A stretch of 64,000 nucleotides of DNA, taken from NCBI GenBank assembly GCA_037127255.1, contig JBANSL010000003.1, positions 684,501 to 748,500 of the forward strand, written 5' to 3'. Shown here piece after piece: positions 21,646 through 33,883 of the stretch. A program made the translations under genes and the position numbers. How positions within the stretch are numbered: position 1 is the first letter of the stretch; each line of letters begins with the position of its first letter. The notes beneath the pieces are model-generated. The model made no database searches and was not told the origin of the DNA. It saw only the letters and a list, made by a program, of their open reading frames with translations. The DNA is from Persicaria tinctoria. Taxonomy: Eukaryota; Streptophyta; Magnoliopsida; Caryophyllales; Polygonaceae.

Positions 21646-24213
21646 TTAAAATAAATTAAAACGCTCAAACAACCGAAAAACTTCACCAATTAAAAGTTGA
21701 AACCCTAGCTAATTGACAAACCCAAGTCAAGAATCCAAAGAGCAGTAAGTGGCTCCAATCCAAAAACAAGTGCAATGAGACACAAAGTGGTACCGAAAAC
21801 CATCACGTATCAATCGCCATGATTGCTAGTACTAACTTTCACACTCGAGGTACCACATGAGCAAGCAAGTCATAACAAGAGGACAGCCAAAACACGGTAA
21901 CCGAGAGGCTAAGGTTCGAAATCAAAAGCCGAAGCCAATCACCTTAGAAATGCAAGCAGGGAGAGAGCTCACTCGGGAACGCTGCACAAACATGTTAGCA
22001 ACTAGCAAGCATGAGCAACTAAAGACGATCACTATTGCTTGTGGGGGAGGAAGTGAACAGTTAATGGTGTGGTCCTTTCAAGGCTAAAACGACCAAAAGG
22101 AAAACAAAGCAAAAGGAAGTGAAATATATACCCTAAAGATGCATAACAGATAAAAAATGTCAACGGCTAAGCAAATTGCAAAAGATTCTCTGTTAATGGA
22201 AAAACCTTTGCAAGTTCAAAACATCACCACATTCCCTCAGACTCCACACTTTTTCTCAAACTCCGTGCAAGTCGATCCCCACAACTTAATACAGCCACTC
22301 TCCTTAGCTAGACGGATAAGCAATCAATCACAACAATGCGTCAAACGAACCTGTAAACCTGTATTTTAGGCTGGATTGAGATTTTAAGCAGCGATGTAAG
22401 TTCATTATAAGCGATCATCACACAATCCGGATAATGTTGCTAGTCCCATAAAAAAAAGTAGTACTACTAGTAAAATTAGATGGTCCACATGAAGAATGAA
22501 TCATAATCTGGGGGCCACAGAAGAAAAAGCTAGTGTGCATCTGATAACCCAATCAGCTATTTAAACTGGTCAATAGTTATCAATAAAGAAATGGGTCATC
22601 TATAGATTGTTTGACATAGCTAGCAAAACTTAACAAGTAGTAATTTTTCAAACACCAAAGGTACAAATAAGGCAAAATTTGACTGCTAAAAGAGCTGTTC
22701 AAAACATATATGAATGAATAAATAGCAATCAAAATGCCATGTACAGTAAGACTTGTAGGAGCACTAAGAGATGAAAAAAGCACATTAAAGACATTCAAGG
22801 CACGCTTACTAGAAGGAGAATGTGAATGACAAATGTAGAGGATACAACAAAGCAGTATAAAACAACTCAAACAAAATCAACATTCCATTAAATTGAAAGG
22901 TACATTCAGTATTTAAAAAAGAAAGAAAGGGGGGAGGGGCCTAGGGATTAATGAAAGGAAGGTTAAGAGAGAGTGCCATGAGTATATCCAAGCTTTTAGA
23001 AAGTATACACTGAGGTGCAGGTTTAAGGTACATTACATGCAATTTGCCTACTAAAAAGAGATTGCTTCCTTTTATTTTCCTTTTTTTTTTTTAATAATCT
23101 ATGCCTCTGCACTATATACTCTCTCTCAAAAGCCTCTAGGTTGAAAAACAGTCCTTGCATATGTCACCTTTCAACAGGGAATCTCATCTATCAACCTTTC
23201 CCTTTTCTTTCTTTCTTCTTCCAATCTAATTATTACCAACCCCTTCTTTTACTTTGCTTTTTTTAAACCCTTGTGCCATGCAAAAACTTTCATTTTTTTT
23301 CTTCTTCCACTGTAATCTCTAGTTTGGAACTTATCTACAAAAAGCTGATGCCTCTTACTTGACCAGTTCCACAAACTACTAAGCCCATCCCTAGGCTTGC
23401 TTCAAGTACTCACTAAAAGGCTAACTTCTGCAAATGCATATTGCTGGTATGTATGTCTGTGAAGCTACAATGATATATCTTGTGAATACTCTAACCAAAA
23501 TGAAGTGAGAATCTGATGATGTAAAGACGAGGAAAGGTAATCATAAGGATGAAACAGTAAATTTTAATCGAACCCTGCACTTGACCAACAAAACGAACAT
23601 CTTGTCAAAGGCTTTACAATGTCTAAATTTTTTTTTATAATCAAAAACCAAAATTTAGGATGATGATTTGAATAGTTTAATTTTACCTAGCTTCTACTCT
23701 TGGGGTGCATAGACACTTCATTAAGAAGTTGGGCCAGTCAGGAAATAACAAGTGACATGCTTTATTTCACCTTTTTTGTTCTAGGTGTGGTGTGGCGAAG
23801 TTTTACACTTGTTTATTTCTTTTCCAATTAAGGAATCCCCAGCCAAGAAAAGAAGATCATACCAAGTCAAAATCCAGCATCAGGCAATGTAAATATGACA
23901 ATGAAACAATTACTTAAATAAGAAAATAAGACAATCAAACTTGAATGATAAGATTTACAGCACAAAATTCATAAAGTTAAAAAAAAGGGTAAAAGACATC
24001 CCAAGAATCAAACAAATCTGTTAGCATCTATGACACCAAGTAACCAGCACTGCCCAAAGCAAAGCTATGATTGATATTCTATGTTATAATGAGTGACTCA
24101 CATGTGAAGTGTCAATGGAGACATAAGATTCCACTGCAAAGATGCTTGAAGCCTTTGAAATTTTTTGCCATATCCAGGGCAAAGGGCAACAATCCAAGTC
24201 AGCATTTCGAGTC
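21646..24213. other. Intergenic region upstream of the JmjC gene 3' end
   Basis: I find no gene supported on either strand. Short open frames at 21857-22087 and 22157-22369 lack recognisable motifs and any clear promoter. The last part (about 24000-24213) is probably 3' UTR of the minus-strand JmjC gene. Confidence 0.4.
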
Positions 24214-27200
24214 TCATCCCATGCATGGGTTTTGCCCCTCGATGTGTATACCCGTGTGCAAGTCCAAGACATTCTTGAATGCCTGCAAGAAAATAACAAA
24301 ACCGCACATAGACCTTTCGTTACAGAAAATTTGCAAGCATTATATGTTCAGTATCATATCATCAAAGACTATATGGATAAATAATTGGGTCCAGCTGGAT
24401 TAGATTAGTAAAGAATATCAGTGACTGCAGGATACTAGGCCTCTGCTGGCAAGCGGGACCTTCATATCAGGGAGATAATACACAGGAATGAATTGAGCAC
24501 CTAACAGAGATCCCAGTTCACGTTACAAAATGAATTGAGCACCTAACATACATCGTATTAACTTCCCAAATGTTGAAAATTAGCCGCACAAATATGTTTG
24601 GTTAGAAAAAATTCTCAGGACTTGTTTTAACAACTAGAGAACTTCTCTACAAAATGCAAATATTATATGAGCACAATTTATCCTCAGTGACCGCAAATTG
24701 CATAAGAGAGTATTTTCCCAGTCACCAGCAGTAACTTGAAAAAAAAAAACCTTCATGGTTGAATTCACATTCACTAAGACCAAAATGTTTATCGGGCATA
24801 TTTTCGGGAACTTCGACAATCATTGTCCTGCACTGCCTAGAGATTCCATTACCATGTGGACTATGCCAATTCACAAACAGTGCTTGTAAATTCATGCATC
24901 TTGTATGTACTATGTACAATCCATGTGAATTTATATCTGCGATGTTTCCACTTTCAAGACAAATTGTCACAAGAAAAACTGAAACATCTGTTCATTGATA
25001 CCTGATGTGCAAATGATTCCTTCCTACGCAAAATTAAATCTGCTGCAGAAAAGTGATCATCGAATACACTGTAGAAGCGCTGGTAGAATTTGGTCCTAAG
25101 CGTGTAAAAAAATCAACAAATAATTGCAAATATCTGAGAAACACAATCTTTATCCCAATCATCCCAAAAAAACACACAAGGTCTTAAACATATATCTTAC
25201 CTATCATCTTCATCCATCTTTTTGTCCATCTCATCAAACTTTCTTGTAAGAACTTCAGCCCCCACAGGTGACAGCAAATGAAGTATAAGAGTCTCTAAGG
25301 TTCTTGGAAATTTATGCTGAGGAAAAGATCAGTGACTCAGATTCAAAACCAATATGTCAATCTGATCCCCTAAAAAAGAAGACCATTTGGCTCAATTTAT
25401 AACAGATCCAGTAGGAAAAAACCCAACATAATGACAAACTATACAGACAGCATAAAGAACAAAAACAAAAAATTACAACAAAAGAAAAAGCTCTTAATCC
25501 AGAAGGGTCCAAATGCTGCAAAAACCACAAAAAAAAACATTCATCTACAGGATTTCCCCGGAATCTCCAGAGGCCATTTAGGAAAGACTGATCTGTTAGA
25601 AGTCTTTCCAAACAGGATATAAAAGACAATAAAGGTTGTCAGCTCAGAAGAATCAGACAGCCAAAGACTCCAAACTGGATAAAAAGATCTTAAGAAAACA
25701 AAATAAGCACTTTAAAGAGCTCTACACAACATATTTACTTAAGTCGTTTCCATCAGAAAAGCTAAGGGTAAATTCAACAATAACATATGCTACAGGACTG
25801 TTGTCCTATGGAAACACGAAGGATCAAGAACATCAACTCACCACCATTACAAGAAACATAGCCTGAAGAGTAAGTGCATCCAGATTCCAGAGGATCTTAG
25901 CTACAGGATCCTCTTCCAGATTATACAATTTGGCTACCTCAACTTTCCCACAGATCTTGCTTTGATTACAAGCTGGATCAGCAGATGAAGTGGATTCCTC
26001 CATTTTATCAGTAAGATTTACACGATCATGTACTAAGCCAATCAGCTTATGGAGTGCCCAGGCAGCCCGGGGAGCAAGATCATCCAGTCCACAATTCCAA
26101 CTCAGAGAACCACGAAGGTCTTTATTTCCAGGAACCTCATGATCTTCACAATTGTCTGAAGTGAAGACTGGGTCAATTTAGAATCGAATTATATAAAATC
26201 GCTGAATTTAGTAAATTTTTTATACTTTACCACTATGCATACAAAACCATTCATAAATTTATATCCAGAGAAATGTGCTTGTATTCCTGGAATGCTCAAT
26301 AGTTACTCCACAAGACCCAAAAAAAAAGGGGCAAACGAGGGTCTCTACCATTACTACTCAGTGCATTTGAGTCCTGTAAACCTCCAGTGGAACACTGCTC
26401 CAGCATCTGATTCTGCCCTATTAAAAGCATGATAAGTTTGAGAGGCATAAAACAAACAACAAAAAATCTGATTATAAAAACAGGAAACATTGAAAACTGG
26501 AAGAAACTTTCACCAAAGGGCAAAGGCAAATATCGAGGTACAAACGCCACCCTAATTTAAAATTCAAAAAACTTCGTAGCTTCGAGATAAGGATGATGAT
26601 GATAAAAATATTATAACTTGGTACTTATTTATAGTAAAAGGAGTCCAAAACAGCTAACACATTTTCAAGACCTAGGACAAATATATCTACTTAGAATGTG
26701 AATTGATTTACATACCATCTCCTTGTCAATTAATCTTCAATCACACATTGATCAGCACATAAAAAACAAAACCAACAAACAAATCAGATTAAGAGCACGC
26801 TAGGAAATAAGATTCAAATTCTAAATCTATTGAACAAATTACCTGCTCAACAACCGGCGTAGGTAATAGGCATCCATGTGGTCTAACATGTTAGACATCA
26901 TATCAGATCTCCACCAGAAATTAACCGCAATAGTCAATTCATCACTGTCCACTTGATGTAACCTGCAAAAGCAATGTGAAGAATAAACATTCAAAAACTT
27001 GGTATCAAAATAAAAGTGCTAGTTCATCACGAAGACAACAACAAGAGATCATTTTTATAATGATCAAAACAAATAGAGATAAATGCAAGAACGGAAGAGT
27101 GTAGTAGCCGCAACAACGGGTCTCCAGTATGCTGACTTATCAGATTTGTTACAAGGTTCAAAATTAATTTTGACCCTATGATTATGATTAGGGTAACATA

Positions 27201-30200
27201 AAGCTTATAGTCCAGGAGAAATTTAGAGGACAAGTTTGCATGTATAATGCAGTATTGTAGTGTAGGACTGATCGAAAGAGAACAAAGCGCCAATATTTCT
27301 CCGTTTAGGGGAGAAGGCAAATAGGACATAAAATTTTCTGGAATAACCAAAAAATGCATTACAGAGACAGAATTCTTTTAATAGCAGTTTCAACTTTTAT
27401 AAACTCAGAGAGAAGGGTATTGACATCAAAATAACAGGGGCAACTAACACCAACATAATTCTTTTAACAAAACAATTACAGAATTCAAACACTACCAGCC
27501 TTCGGGAATGAAAAGTGCATCTCCCTCTCGAAGAATGACCTTTTGGGAATAACCCATTGCAACTCTTGCTCTTGGATGAATTGAGAAATCAGGAGTATCT
27601 AGTGAAACAGAACTGCACAATAAACAGGAAATTCAAGCTGACCATATAAGCTTATGAGCTTGCCAAGAATCCCAGTATAACCAATTCAAGAACTCAGCAA
27701 AAAGCAAATAAAATAAAATAATAACCTGTGATTAGAGGCCTCACTGTATATAGGCATCAAATACAGCATGGAGCTAGCAGATGGAGGCCATAATACAACT
27801 GTTAAGCACAGGAATAGGCAAAACTTAGAGGAGGAACTGCATAAATACATTCAGAAAAATACTTTTATGCCACAATTGACAATCCATATTCCCTCTTTAA
27901 ATAGTGATGGAAATTCGGATTTGGGACATGTAAATCTTATTCAACTAGTTATCACTTCCTTGGAGAGAATACTAAATAAAACAACATCAAGCCATAGAAT
28001 CAGTAAAATGCAACTTCATATTTAGCCATCCTTGTTAGAGACCAGAATAAGAATTCCAACAGGCATCATAAACTTCACTAAATAATCCCACAATGACGAG
28101 AAATGGATGATATTTGGAAAAGACAATTGAAGACCTACATCCAAATTTATCAAACTGGGGGCTCACTTTCCGAATATTCTCATTATGACCAGCCATGTCA
28201 GTCCAAATCCAGGCAACTATCCCGGCATAACTTGTTCATGACAAGTTTGAATGGATCAACAAATACCACCCAGAGAAGTTGAAAAACCACTAGTGTCCAT
28301 AGTTGATAGATTGGCAAATAACTGATTAAACTAATTTGGAAATCAGAAGGTACACAATGTCTTTGGCAGAAAATTGGACATGACAATACCACAACAAAGA
28401 AGTAAAGCAACCAAAAAAAGATGAATAACATCCAAAAGATACATAATATCAATGAAACAGAACTTTTCTCCTGGGAAAAAACGGATTAATCATCCAATAT
28501 CTAGTATAAAATCAGTGCCTAAAAGAACATAGTGAACGGCAACTTGTGGACTATGGAGCATTGCAATATTGAGAATCAATGACATGACCTAAGGAATATG
28601 ACATTTACCAAGGGAAAGAATTGCAATTTCCCATATACTAGAGCTCCAAAAGTAAATCATACACATTCCATTTGCAATTGTAAGTAAGCATAAGAAGCAA
28701 ATACTAGGGACAGAGAGATACCATGCTTGCAGCCAGCAACTACGCACAGTAGGTTGTGATGTGGATCATAGTGAGTACTCGACCTGGAGTGAGTATTGTT
28801 CATCCACAAATTAATAGAAGCAAGCTCTTTGGTGTCCAAGAAAGATGGCTGCAGAAAACAAAAAACATGTAATTAAACAACTAAATAAAAGTCTGCTATC
28901 ATAGAAAAGCTCCCAAAATATAATATATAAACAAGCAAATGTTATAAATAAATCAGCTATATCTTACTATTTTAATGTCCCCTCTTAAACCAGAGAGTTG
29001 GACCCGTTCTACGTTGTCACTGATCAAAATGGGTACCTGCAGCAACAAACATTTCAACTTTTAACCAATGCAAATTCAATATGCCACAAATGGATGGCCC
29101 TACTAATGCCTAACAGATCACATAGCCACACGGCAAGAATAAGTATGATTATCTTTAGATTGAATAAGAAAATTGAAGAATCACAACCTGTGCTAAATAG
29201 ATTTGATGAGAAGCACTTTCAATGACTGAAGTGCAGCCTTCAACATCAGATTCTGTAGGCTTAAGCTCATTTGATTCACTAAGAGGAACTTTGGGTTCAT
29301 CTTTGCTCTGTGATTGTTGCTTACATAAGCCAATAAAGGTAGAAAAGGGAACTTCAACCTATAAAATAAGAAGGCAGAAGATCATTGATCCTCACGAACA
29401 AAAAGACACAACAAATTCAAAAACAGAGAAAGGAAAAGAGAGCATGGAGCATTGAGGTCACATACCCTCTCATGTCTTCTGATATCACCATAGAAAATTG
29501 GCGCGGAGCTTGACATCATAGCCTCCACAACAGATGATCCAACCCTGTCCTGAGATTTTTAATTGCCAAATTGATCAATTACTAAACGCTCAAGCCAGAT
29601 GGGTTTACATTTACAGGCATTGAAAAAAAAAAATTATCTAGTGTCCCCATAAATTTATTCCCCTACTAGACATTCTTGATTCTTGCTCCGGAGATGACTG
29701 CATCAACAACAAGCTGATTCAATTCAAATCAAATTTCACTCCCACACAGTGAATGGTTGCTTTCATGAAAAAAGCTTCACCCTTGCACTTTGTACTATTG
29801 AATTAGCATCTTCGTCTTCATTTTTATAATTTCAATTCAGCGAACCATCAAGCACTTATTCTCCAAATCACTGGACAAATTACCTTGACTAAGGTTATCA
29901 AAGTGGTCCATATTTGTCAATCTGTGCAATGTCCCGAAATCTAGGGTTCGTGATGCTAAAAATAGTGTTATCAAAGTGACACAATTCTACTACAATATAT
30001 ACAATAAACACACGAAATCAAGGCCAAAAGTAAGCAGAAGGAGAATGAAATGAACTGAAGTAGACGGCAAAACCTGCAAGTAGTCGAGGCCGCCAGTGGA
30101 AGGATTCCAACTAGTGAAAGCGATCCAATCTTTAACGCATCCTCTGAACACCTAAAGTGCAAGAAGCAAAGGAAATGTGAATGAGAGAGAAATCGCCAGC

Positions 30201-30403
30201 GAAAGGGGGCAGATAGAAGACGATGAAAAGCTCCACAGTTGTAGAAGAGTTACGGCAGGGACATTTCTCGGTTCAATCCGTGCACAAAATTCGTCGGCGG
30301 AAGGAATTTCTCGGAACTCCTTAACTAGCAAGGAGGTTTCCATGGACGTGGTGGCGGTCGCGGTCGCGGTCGCTGTGGCGACGGAGGTCGGGTTCTCAGC
30401 CAT
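24214..30403 (-). CDS. JMJ31: JmjC-domain 2-oxoglutarate/Fe(II) dioxygenase, JMJ31-like
   Basis: Fifteen exons, from the start: 30403-30254, 30151-30074, 29549-29466, 29358-29188, 29036-28968, 28848-28722, 27798-27726, 27612-27496, 26962-26843, 26734-26716, 26412-26349, 26155-25842, 25316-25201, 25095-25002, 24282-24214. All junctions are GT-AG and in phase: 1665 bases, 554 residues. The N-terminus (FREIPSADEFCARIEPRNVP, then FRGCVKDWIAFTSWNP) is the JmjN-less cupin-type entry. Iron ligands are in STHYDPHHNLL (HxD) and the later His of LHQVDSDELTIAVNFWW. GDALFIPEGW and MDAYYLRRLL match the JMJ31-type family as I remember it. The Ala-Thr repeat near the start comes from a GC-rich microsatellite. 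Small JmjC-only proteins hydroxylate or demethylate protein or RNA; the substrate here is unknown. Orthologue naming is from memory. Confidence 0.88.
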
Positions 30404-30588
30404 CAAACGCAAAAACCAGCGAACCGCTTGTTTGTTGAGCGACGCTCGTTGATGGAACCGACAAAACGGTGGGCCGCCTCAGGCCCAATTTTTTTTATAT
30501 AGCACAGACAGTAGGAAAAAGAAAGGCCGGGAAAGGGCAGTTAACGGCTTAACGATTCGCAAGAAAAGGGCACCCCATTCATGGAATC
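30404..30588. promoter_or_regulatory. Compact divergent promoter between JmjC and PPR genes
   Basis: Only 185 bp separates the two start codons. The spacer has GTGGGCCGCC and AGGCCCAA (site II-type TGGGCY motifs in both orientations, 30470-30490), followed by poly-T and TATATAGCA at 30495-30503. Site II elements are typical of plant housekeeping and organelle-related genes, fitting a chloroplast PPR factor. Shared use by both genes is inference. Confidence 0.6.
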
Positions 30589-33510
30589 ATGGTGTTATCT
30601 CCCCTCTTCACTCCCCGCTCCAAATCCCATGTGACCCATCATTTCTCCATGGCCATGACTATGTCAATCCATCTCTGCAATTTCACTCCCTCTTTACCAC
30701 TACCAAAACCAAACCCCGATTGTGAGCTGACATTTCCCTCAAAACCAAAGCCAAAGACATCCAAAAGATCGTCCTTGAAGGAATTGTGCAAGGAGGGGAG
30801 ACTTAAAGAAGCATTCCAAGCATTCAGCAACTTGTTCTCCAGCCAAAGCCCACCTGGGTTTGTTCCTGATGAGGCTTACTCTTCGGTAATCGAGCTCTGT
30901 GCCAGCAGGAAAGCACTCGCAGAGGGGAGACAGATCCATGGCCATTTGGTAACGTCTAATTGTCTCTGTGATTCGGCATTTTTGAATACCAAATTGGTGT
31001 TAATGTATGGGAAATGTGGGTCTGTGTGGGATGCGGAGAAGCTGTTCGATGAAATGCCTGAAAGAAATGTGTTCTCATGGAATGCTATGATTGGTGGATT
31101 TGTCTCTAATGGAAAGCCAGTAGAAGCGCTGGAATTGTACCGGGAGATGAGGCTTGCTGGGATGGAGGTGGATGCTTTTACTTTCCCTTGTGTACTTAAG
31201 GCTTGTGCTGCGGTTAAAGACGTTAAGCAGGGCGCAGAGATTCATGGCTACGCTGTCAAAGGTGGCTATGATTCGAATGGGTTTGTTGTCAATGCCATTG
31301 TGAGTATGTATGCTAAGTGTAATGATATAGTTAGGGCAAGGATGATGTTTGATAGAATGGAAGAACGAGATGATGTTGTGTTGTGGAATTCGATCATCTC
31401 AGCGTATTCTTCCACTGGAGAGCATGTAGAGGCATTGACTTTATTCAGAGAAATGCAAAGGATAGGCGTTTTGATTAATACGTATACAGCTGTTGCTGTG
31501 CTTCAAGCTTGTGAGGACGAATCGTTTAGGAGATTGGGTGCAGAGATCCATGGTTTTGTCCTAAAGTCCAATAATCATGTTGACGTTTTTGTGGCCAATG
31601 CTTTGCTTGTTATGTACACAAGGTGTGGGCGAATGAAAGCTGCAGCTAACATCTTTTATAGGATGAGCGAAAGAGACAATATATCATGGAATTCGATGCT
31701 TTCTGGTTTTGTTCAAAACAGGCTGTACATAGAAGCTCTTCAGCTCTTTGATGAAATGTTGGTTGCAGGAATGAAACCTGACCAGGTTTCTGTTGTTAAT
31801 ATCCTTTCTGCTTCTGGTCAACTCGGGTGCTTGCTGAATGGAATGGAAGCTCATGGTTATGCTGTGAAAAATGTACTGAGTGACGGTTTGCTGGTTGGGA
31901 ACACGTTAATGGACATGTACGCCAAGTGTTCTCGAATTGATTACATGGAACGCGTTTTCACAAAAATGCCTGAGAAAGACCTTATTTCCTGGACTACTGT
32001 AATCTCTGGCTATGCTCTTGGTAGTTATTATACAAGGGCTCTGGAAGTTTTTGTAGAAGCACAGGCAGAAGGGATGGCAGTTGATGCGTTGATGATAGGA
32101 AGTGTTTTGCTTGCCTCAACAGGATTGAAGCTGATAAACTACATAAAGGAGATACATGCTTACACTATGAAACGAGGATTGTGTGATCTGATGATGTGTA
32201 ACACGCTTGTAGATGCATATGGGGAATGTGGCGTCATTGAAGATGCATCTCGTGTGTTTGAAGCCATTCAAGGTAAGGATGTTGTGTCTTGGACGAGCAT
32301 GATGTCTGCTAACATTGATAATGGGTTAGGACACAAGGCTTTTAAACTCTTCCGGATGATGAAACAGAATGGATTGGAGCCAGATTATGTAGCGGTGCTG
32401 TGCCTACTTTCAGCTGCTGCTAGTGTCTCAGCATTAAAGAAAGGAAAAGAGATCCATGGCTTTCTTCTTAGGAGGGCTTTTCTCATGGAGGGATCAATTG
32501 TCAATGCTCTCCTTGATATGTATGCTCGTTGTGGAAGCGTTGAGAACTCAATGAAGGTATTCAATCTCATCAAGTACAAAGACAAAGTCCTGTGGACCGC
32601 GATGATCAATGCAATGGGATTGAATGGCCAGGGTGAGATGGCCATTGATTTATTCAAGGAGATGGAGCAGGCAAAAGTTCGCCCGGATCACATCACCTTT
32701 TTAGCCGTTCTTTATGCGTGTAGTCACTCAGGACTAACTGACGAAGGCCAGCGGTTTCTCAAAGCCATGAGGTGTAAGTACCAGCTGGAGCCTTGGCCGG
32801 AGCACTATGCCTGTGTCGTTGACCTCCTTGGACGAGCAAATCGCTTAGAAGAGGCATATCAGTTTATCACAAGCATGCCAGGAAAACCTACTCCTGTCGT
32901 CTGGAGCGCTCTCCTGGGCGCCTGCCATGTCCACCGCAATGAAAGACTATCAGAGATTGCAGCCAAGGAGCTTCTAACCTTAGAGCCGGAAAACCCAGGA
33001 AACTATGTTCTCGTATCCAATGTATACGCGTCAACAGGCAGATGGGACGACGTTGAGAGAGTAAGAACAAGAATGAGACGCGTAGGTTTAAAGAAAAACC
33101 CGGCTTGTAGCTGGATTGAGATCAAGAACAAAGTACACACATTCATGGCTAGGGACAGGTCTCACCCGGAGGCTGACTGCATACACCGAAAACTAGCTGA
33201 GGTTACCGAGGTGCTGGAGAAGGAAGGAGGCTATGTGGCTCAGACCAAGTATGTGCTGCGCAATGTAGGGGAAGACGAGAAGGTCAAGATGCTGCGCGAA
33301 CACAGCGAGAGGCTGGCTATTGCTTATGGGCTACTTAATACATCGAAAGGCACCCCTTTGAGGGTGACCAAAAACCTTAGAATTTGTGGAGACTGCCATG
33401 CCTACATCAAGCTGGTGTCCAAGTTTGAGAAGAGGAAGATTGTTGTGAGAGATGTCAGCAGATTCCATCATTTTGATCAAGGGAGTTGCTCATGTGGGGA
33501 TTTTTGGTGA
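30589..33510 (+). CDS. OTP86: DYW-type pentatricopeptide repeat protein, OTP86-like chloroplast editing factor
   Basis: A single-exon 973-residue PLS-class PPR protein. The N-terminal 70 residues are Ser/Pro/Lys-rich without acidic residues, like a chloroplast transit peptide. PPR repeats (VFSWNAMIGGFVSNGKPVEAL, VSWTSMMSANIDNG and many more) fill about 90-760, followed by E/E+ motifs (CSWIEIKNKVHTF) and a DYW deaminase domain. Zinc and catalytic residues are present: HSE at 905-907, CGDCH at 933-937, HH at 960-961 and CSC at 967-969. The last three residues are DFW instead of DYW. Sequence order and ends such as EPWPEHYACVVDLLGRAN match Arabidopsis OTP86 (At3g63370) as remembered, which edits plastid rps14; this target is inferred from orthology. 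The neighbouring MIR167 and VTE3 support the call. Confidence 0.88.
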   Translation: MVLSPLFTPRSKSHVTHHFSMAMTMSIHLCNFTPSLPLPKPNPDCELTFPSKPKPKTSKRSSLKELCKEGRLKEAFQAFSNLFSSQSPPGFVPDEAYSSVIELCASRKALAEGRQIHGHLVTSNCLCDSAFLNTKLVLMYGKCGSVWDAEKLFDEMPERNVFSWNAMIGGFVSNGKPVEALELYREMRLAGMEVDAFTFPCVLKACAAVKDVKQGAEIHGYAVKGGYDSNGFVVNAIVSMYAKCNDIVRARMMFDRMEERDDVVLWNSIISAYSSTGEHVEALTLFREMQRIGVLINTYTAVAVLQACEDESFRRLGAEIHGFVLKSNNHVDVFVANALLVMYTRCGRMKAAANIFYRMSERDNISWNSMLSGFVQNRLYIEALQLFDEMLVAGMKPDQVSVVNILSASGQLGCLLNGMEAHGYAVKNVLSDGLLVGNTLMDMYAKCSRIDYMERVFTKMPEKDLISWTTVISGYALGSYYTRALEVFVEAQAEGMAVDALMIGSVLLASTGLKLINYIKEIHAYTMKRGLCDLMMCNTLVDAYGECGVIEDASRVFEAIQGKDVVSWTSMMSANIDNGLGHKAFKLFRMMKQNGLEPDYVAVLCLLSAAASVSALKKGKEIHGFLLRRAFLMEGSIVNALLDMYARCGSVENSMKVFNLIKYKDKVLWTAMINAMGLNGQGEMAIDLFKEMEQAKVRPDHITFLAVLYACSHSGLTDEGQRFLKAMRCKYQLEPWPEHYACVVDLLGRANRLEEAYQFITSMPGKPTPVVWSALLGACHVHRNERLSEIAAKELLTLEPENPGNYVLVSNVYASTGRWDDVERVRTRMRRVGLKKNPACSWIEIKNKVHTFMARDRSHPEADCIHRKLAEVTEVLEKEGGYVAQTKYVLRNVGEDEKVKMLREHSERLAIAYGLLNTSKGTPLRVTKNLRICGDCHAYIKLVSKFEKRKIVVRDVSRFHHFDQGSCSCGDFW

Positions 33511-33883
33511 AGAGTGTTTGATCATCAATTTGTTGGAATTCAAACTTGCAATATTGAACATGTAACTATGTATATGTACAGATCATTTATCAACACATTG
33601 AAAGTTTAAATCTTTTACCAGAAAATGGTTCAATTTGTTGCATTTTCATCAATGTTTTGGAAATCTTGATGGTGAAGTCAGCTGAAAGTGATTCCCTCTC
33701 CCACACGTGTCGGTGTTGTCCTTCTCCTACAGGTCACAGGTGAAATTTGTTCTCCCCCTTTTCGTGCACAAAACCCTAATTTCACAGTGTGGGAAATTTC
33801 TCCACACTGCATCAACCGTTTCCGCTCTCCGGTTTCTTCATCGTCGTTGCACGTACTGTGATTTGAGTCAACGAGAACCAGAA
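33511..33883. other. Spacer and promoter of the DUF3700 gene
   Basis: The PPR 3' UTR and the DUF3700 promoter share about 370 bp. An open frame extends upstream of 33884, but its first codon is not ATG. Confidence 0.4.

Noticed and set aside
21857..22369. Two open frames of 70-76 codons between the IDD and JmjC genes
   Set aside because: No recognisable domain, not conserved as far as I can tell, no TATA or splice context.
30177..30452. Plus-strand ORF over the JmjC first exon
   Set aside because: Antisense shadow of exon 1 and its Ala-Thr microsatellite.
33707..33883. N-terminal extension of the DUF3700 protein by 59 residues
   Set aside because: No ATG in the extension, and the family begins exactly at MLAVF.
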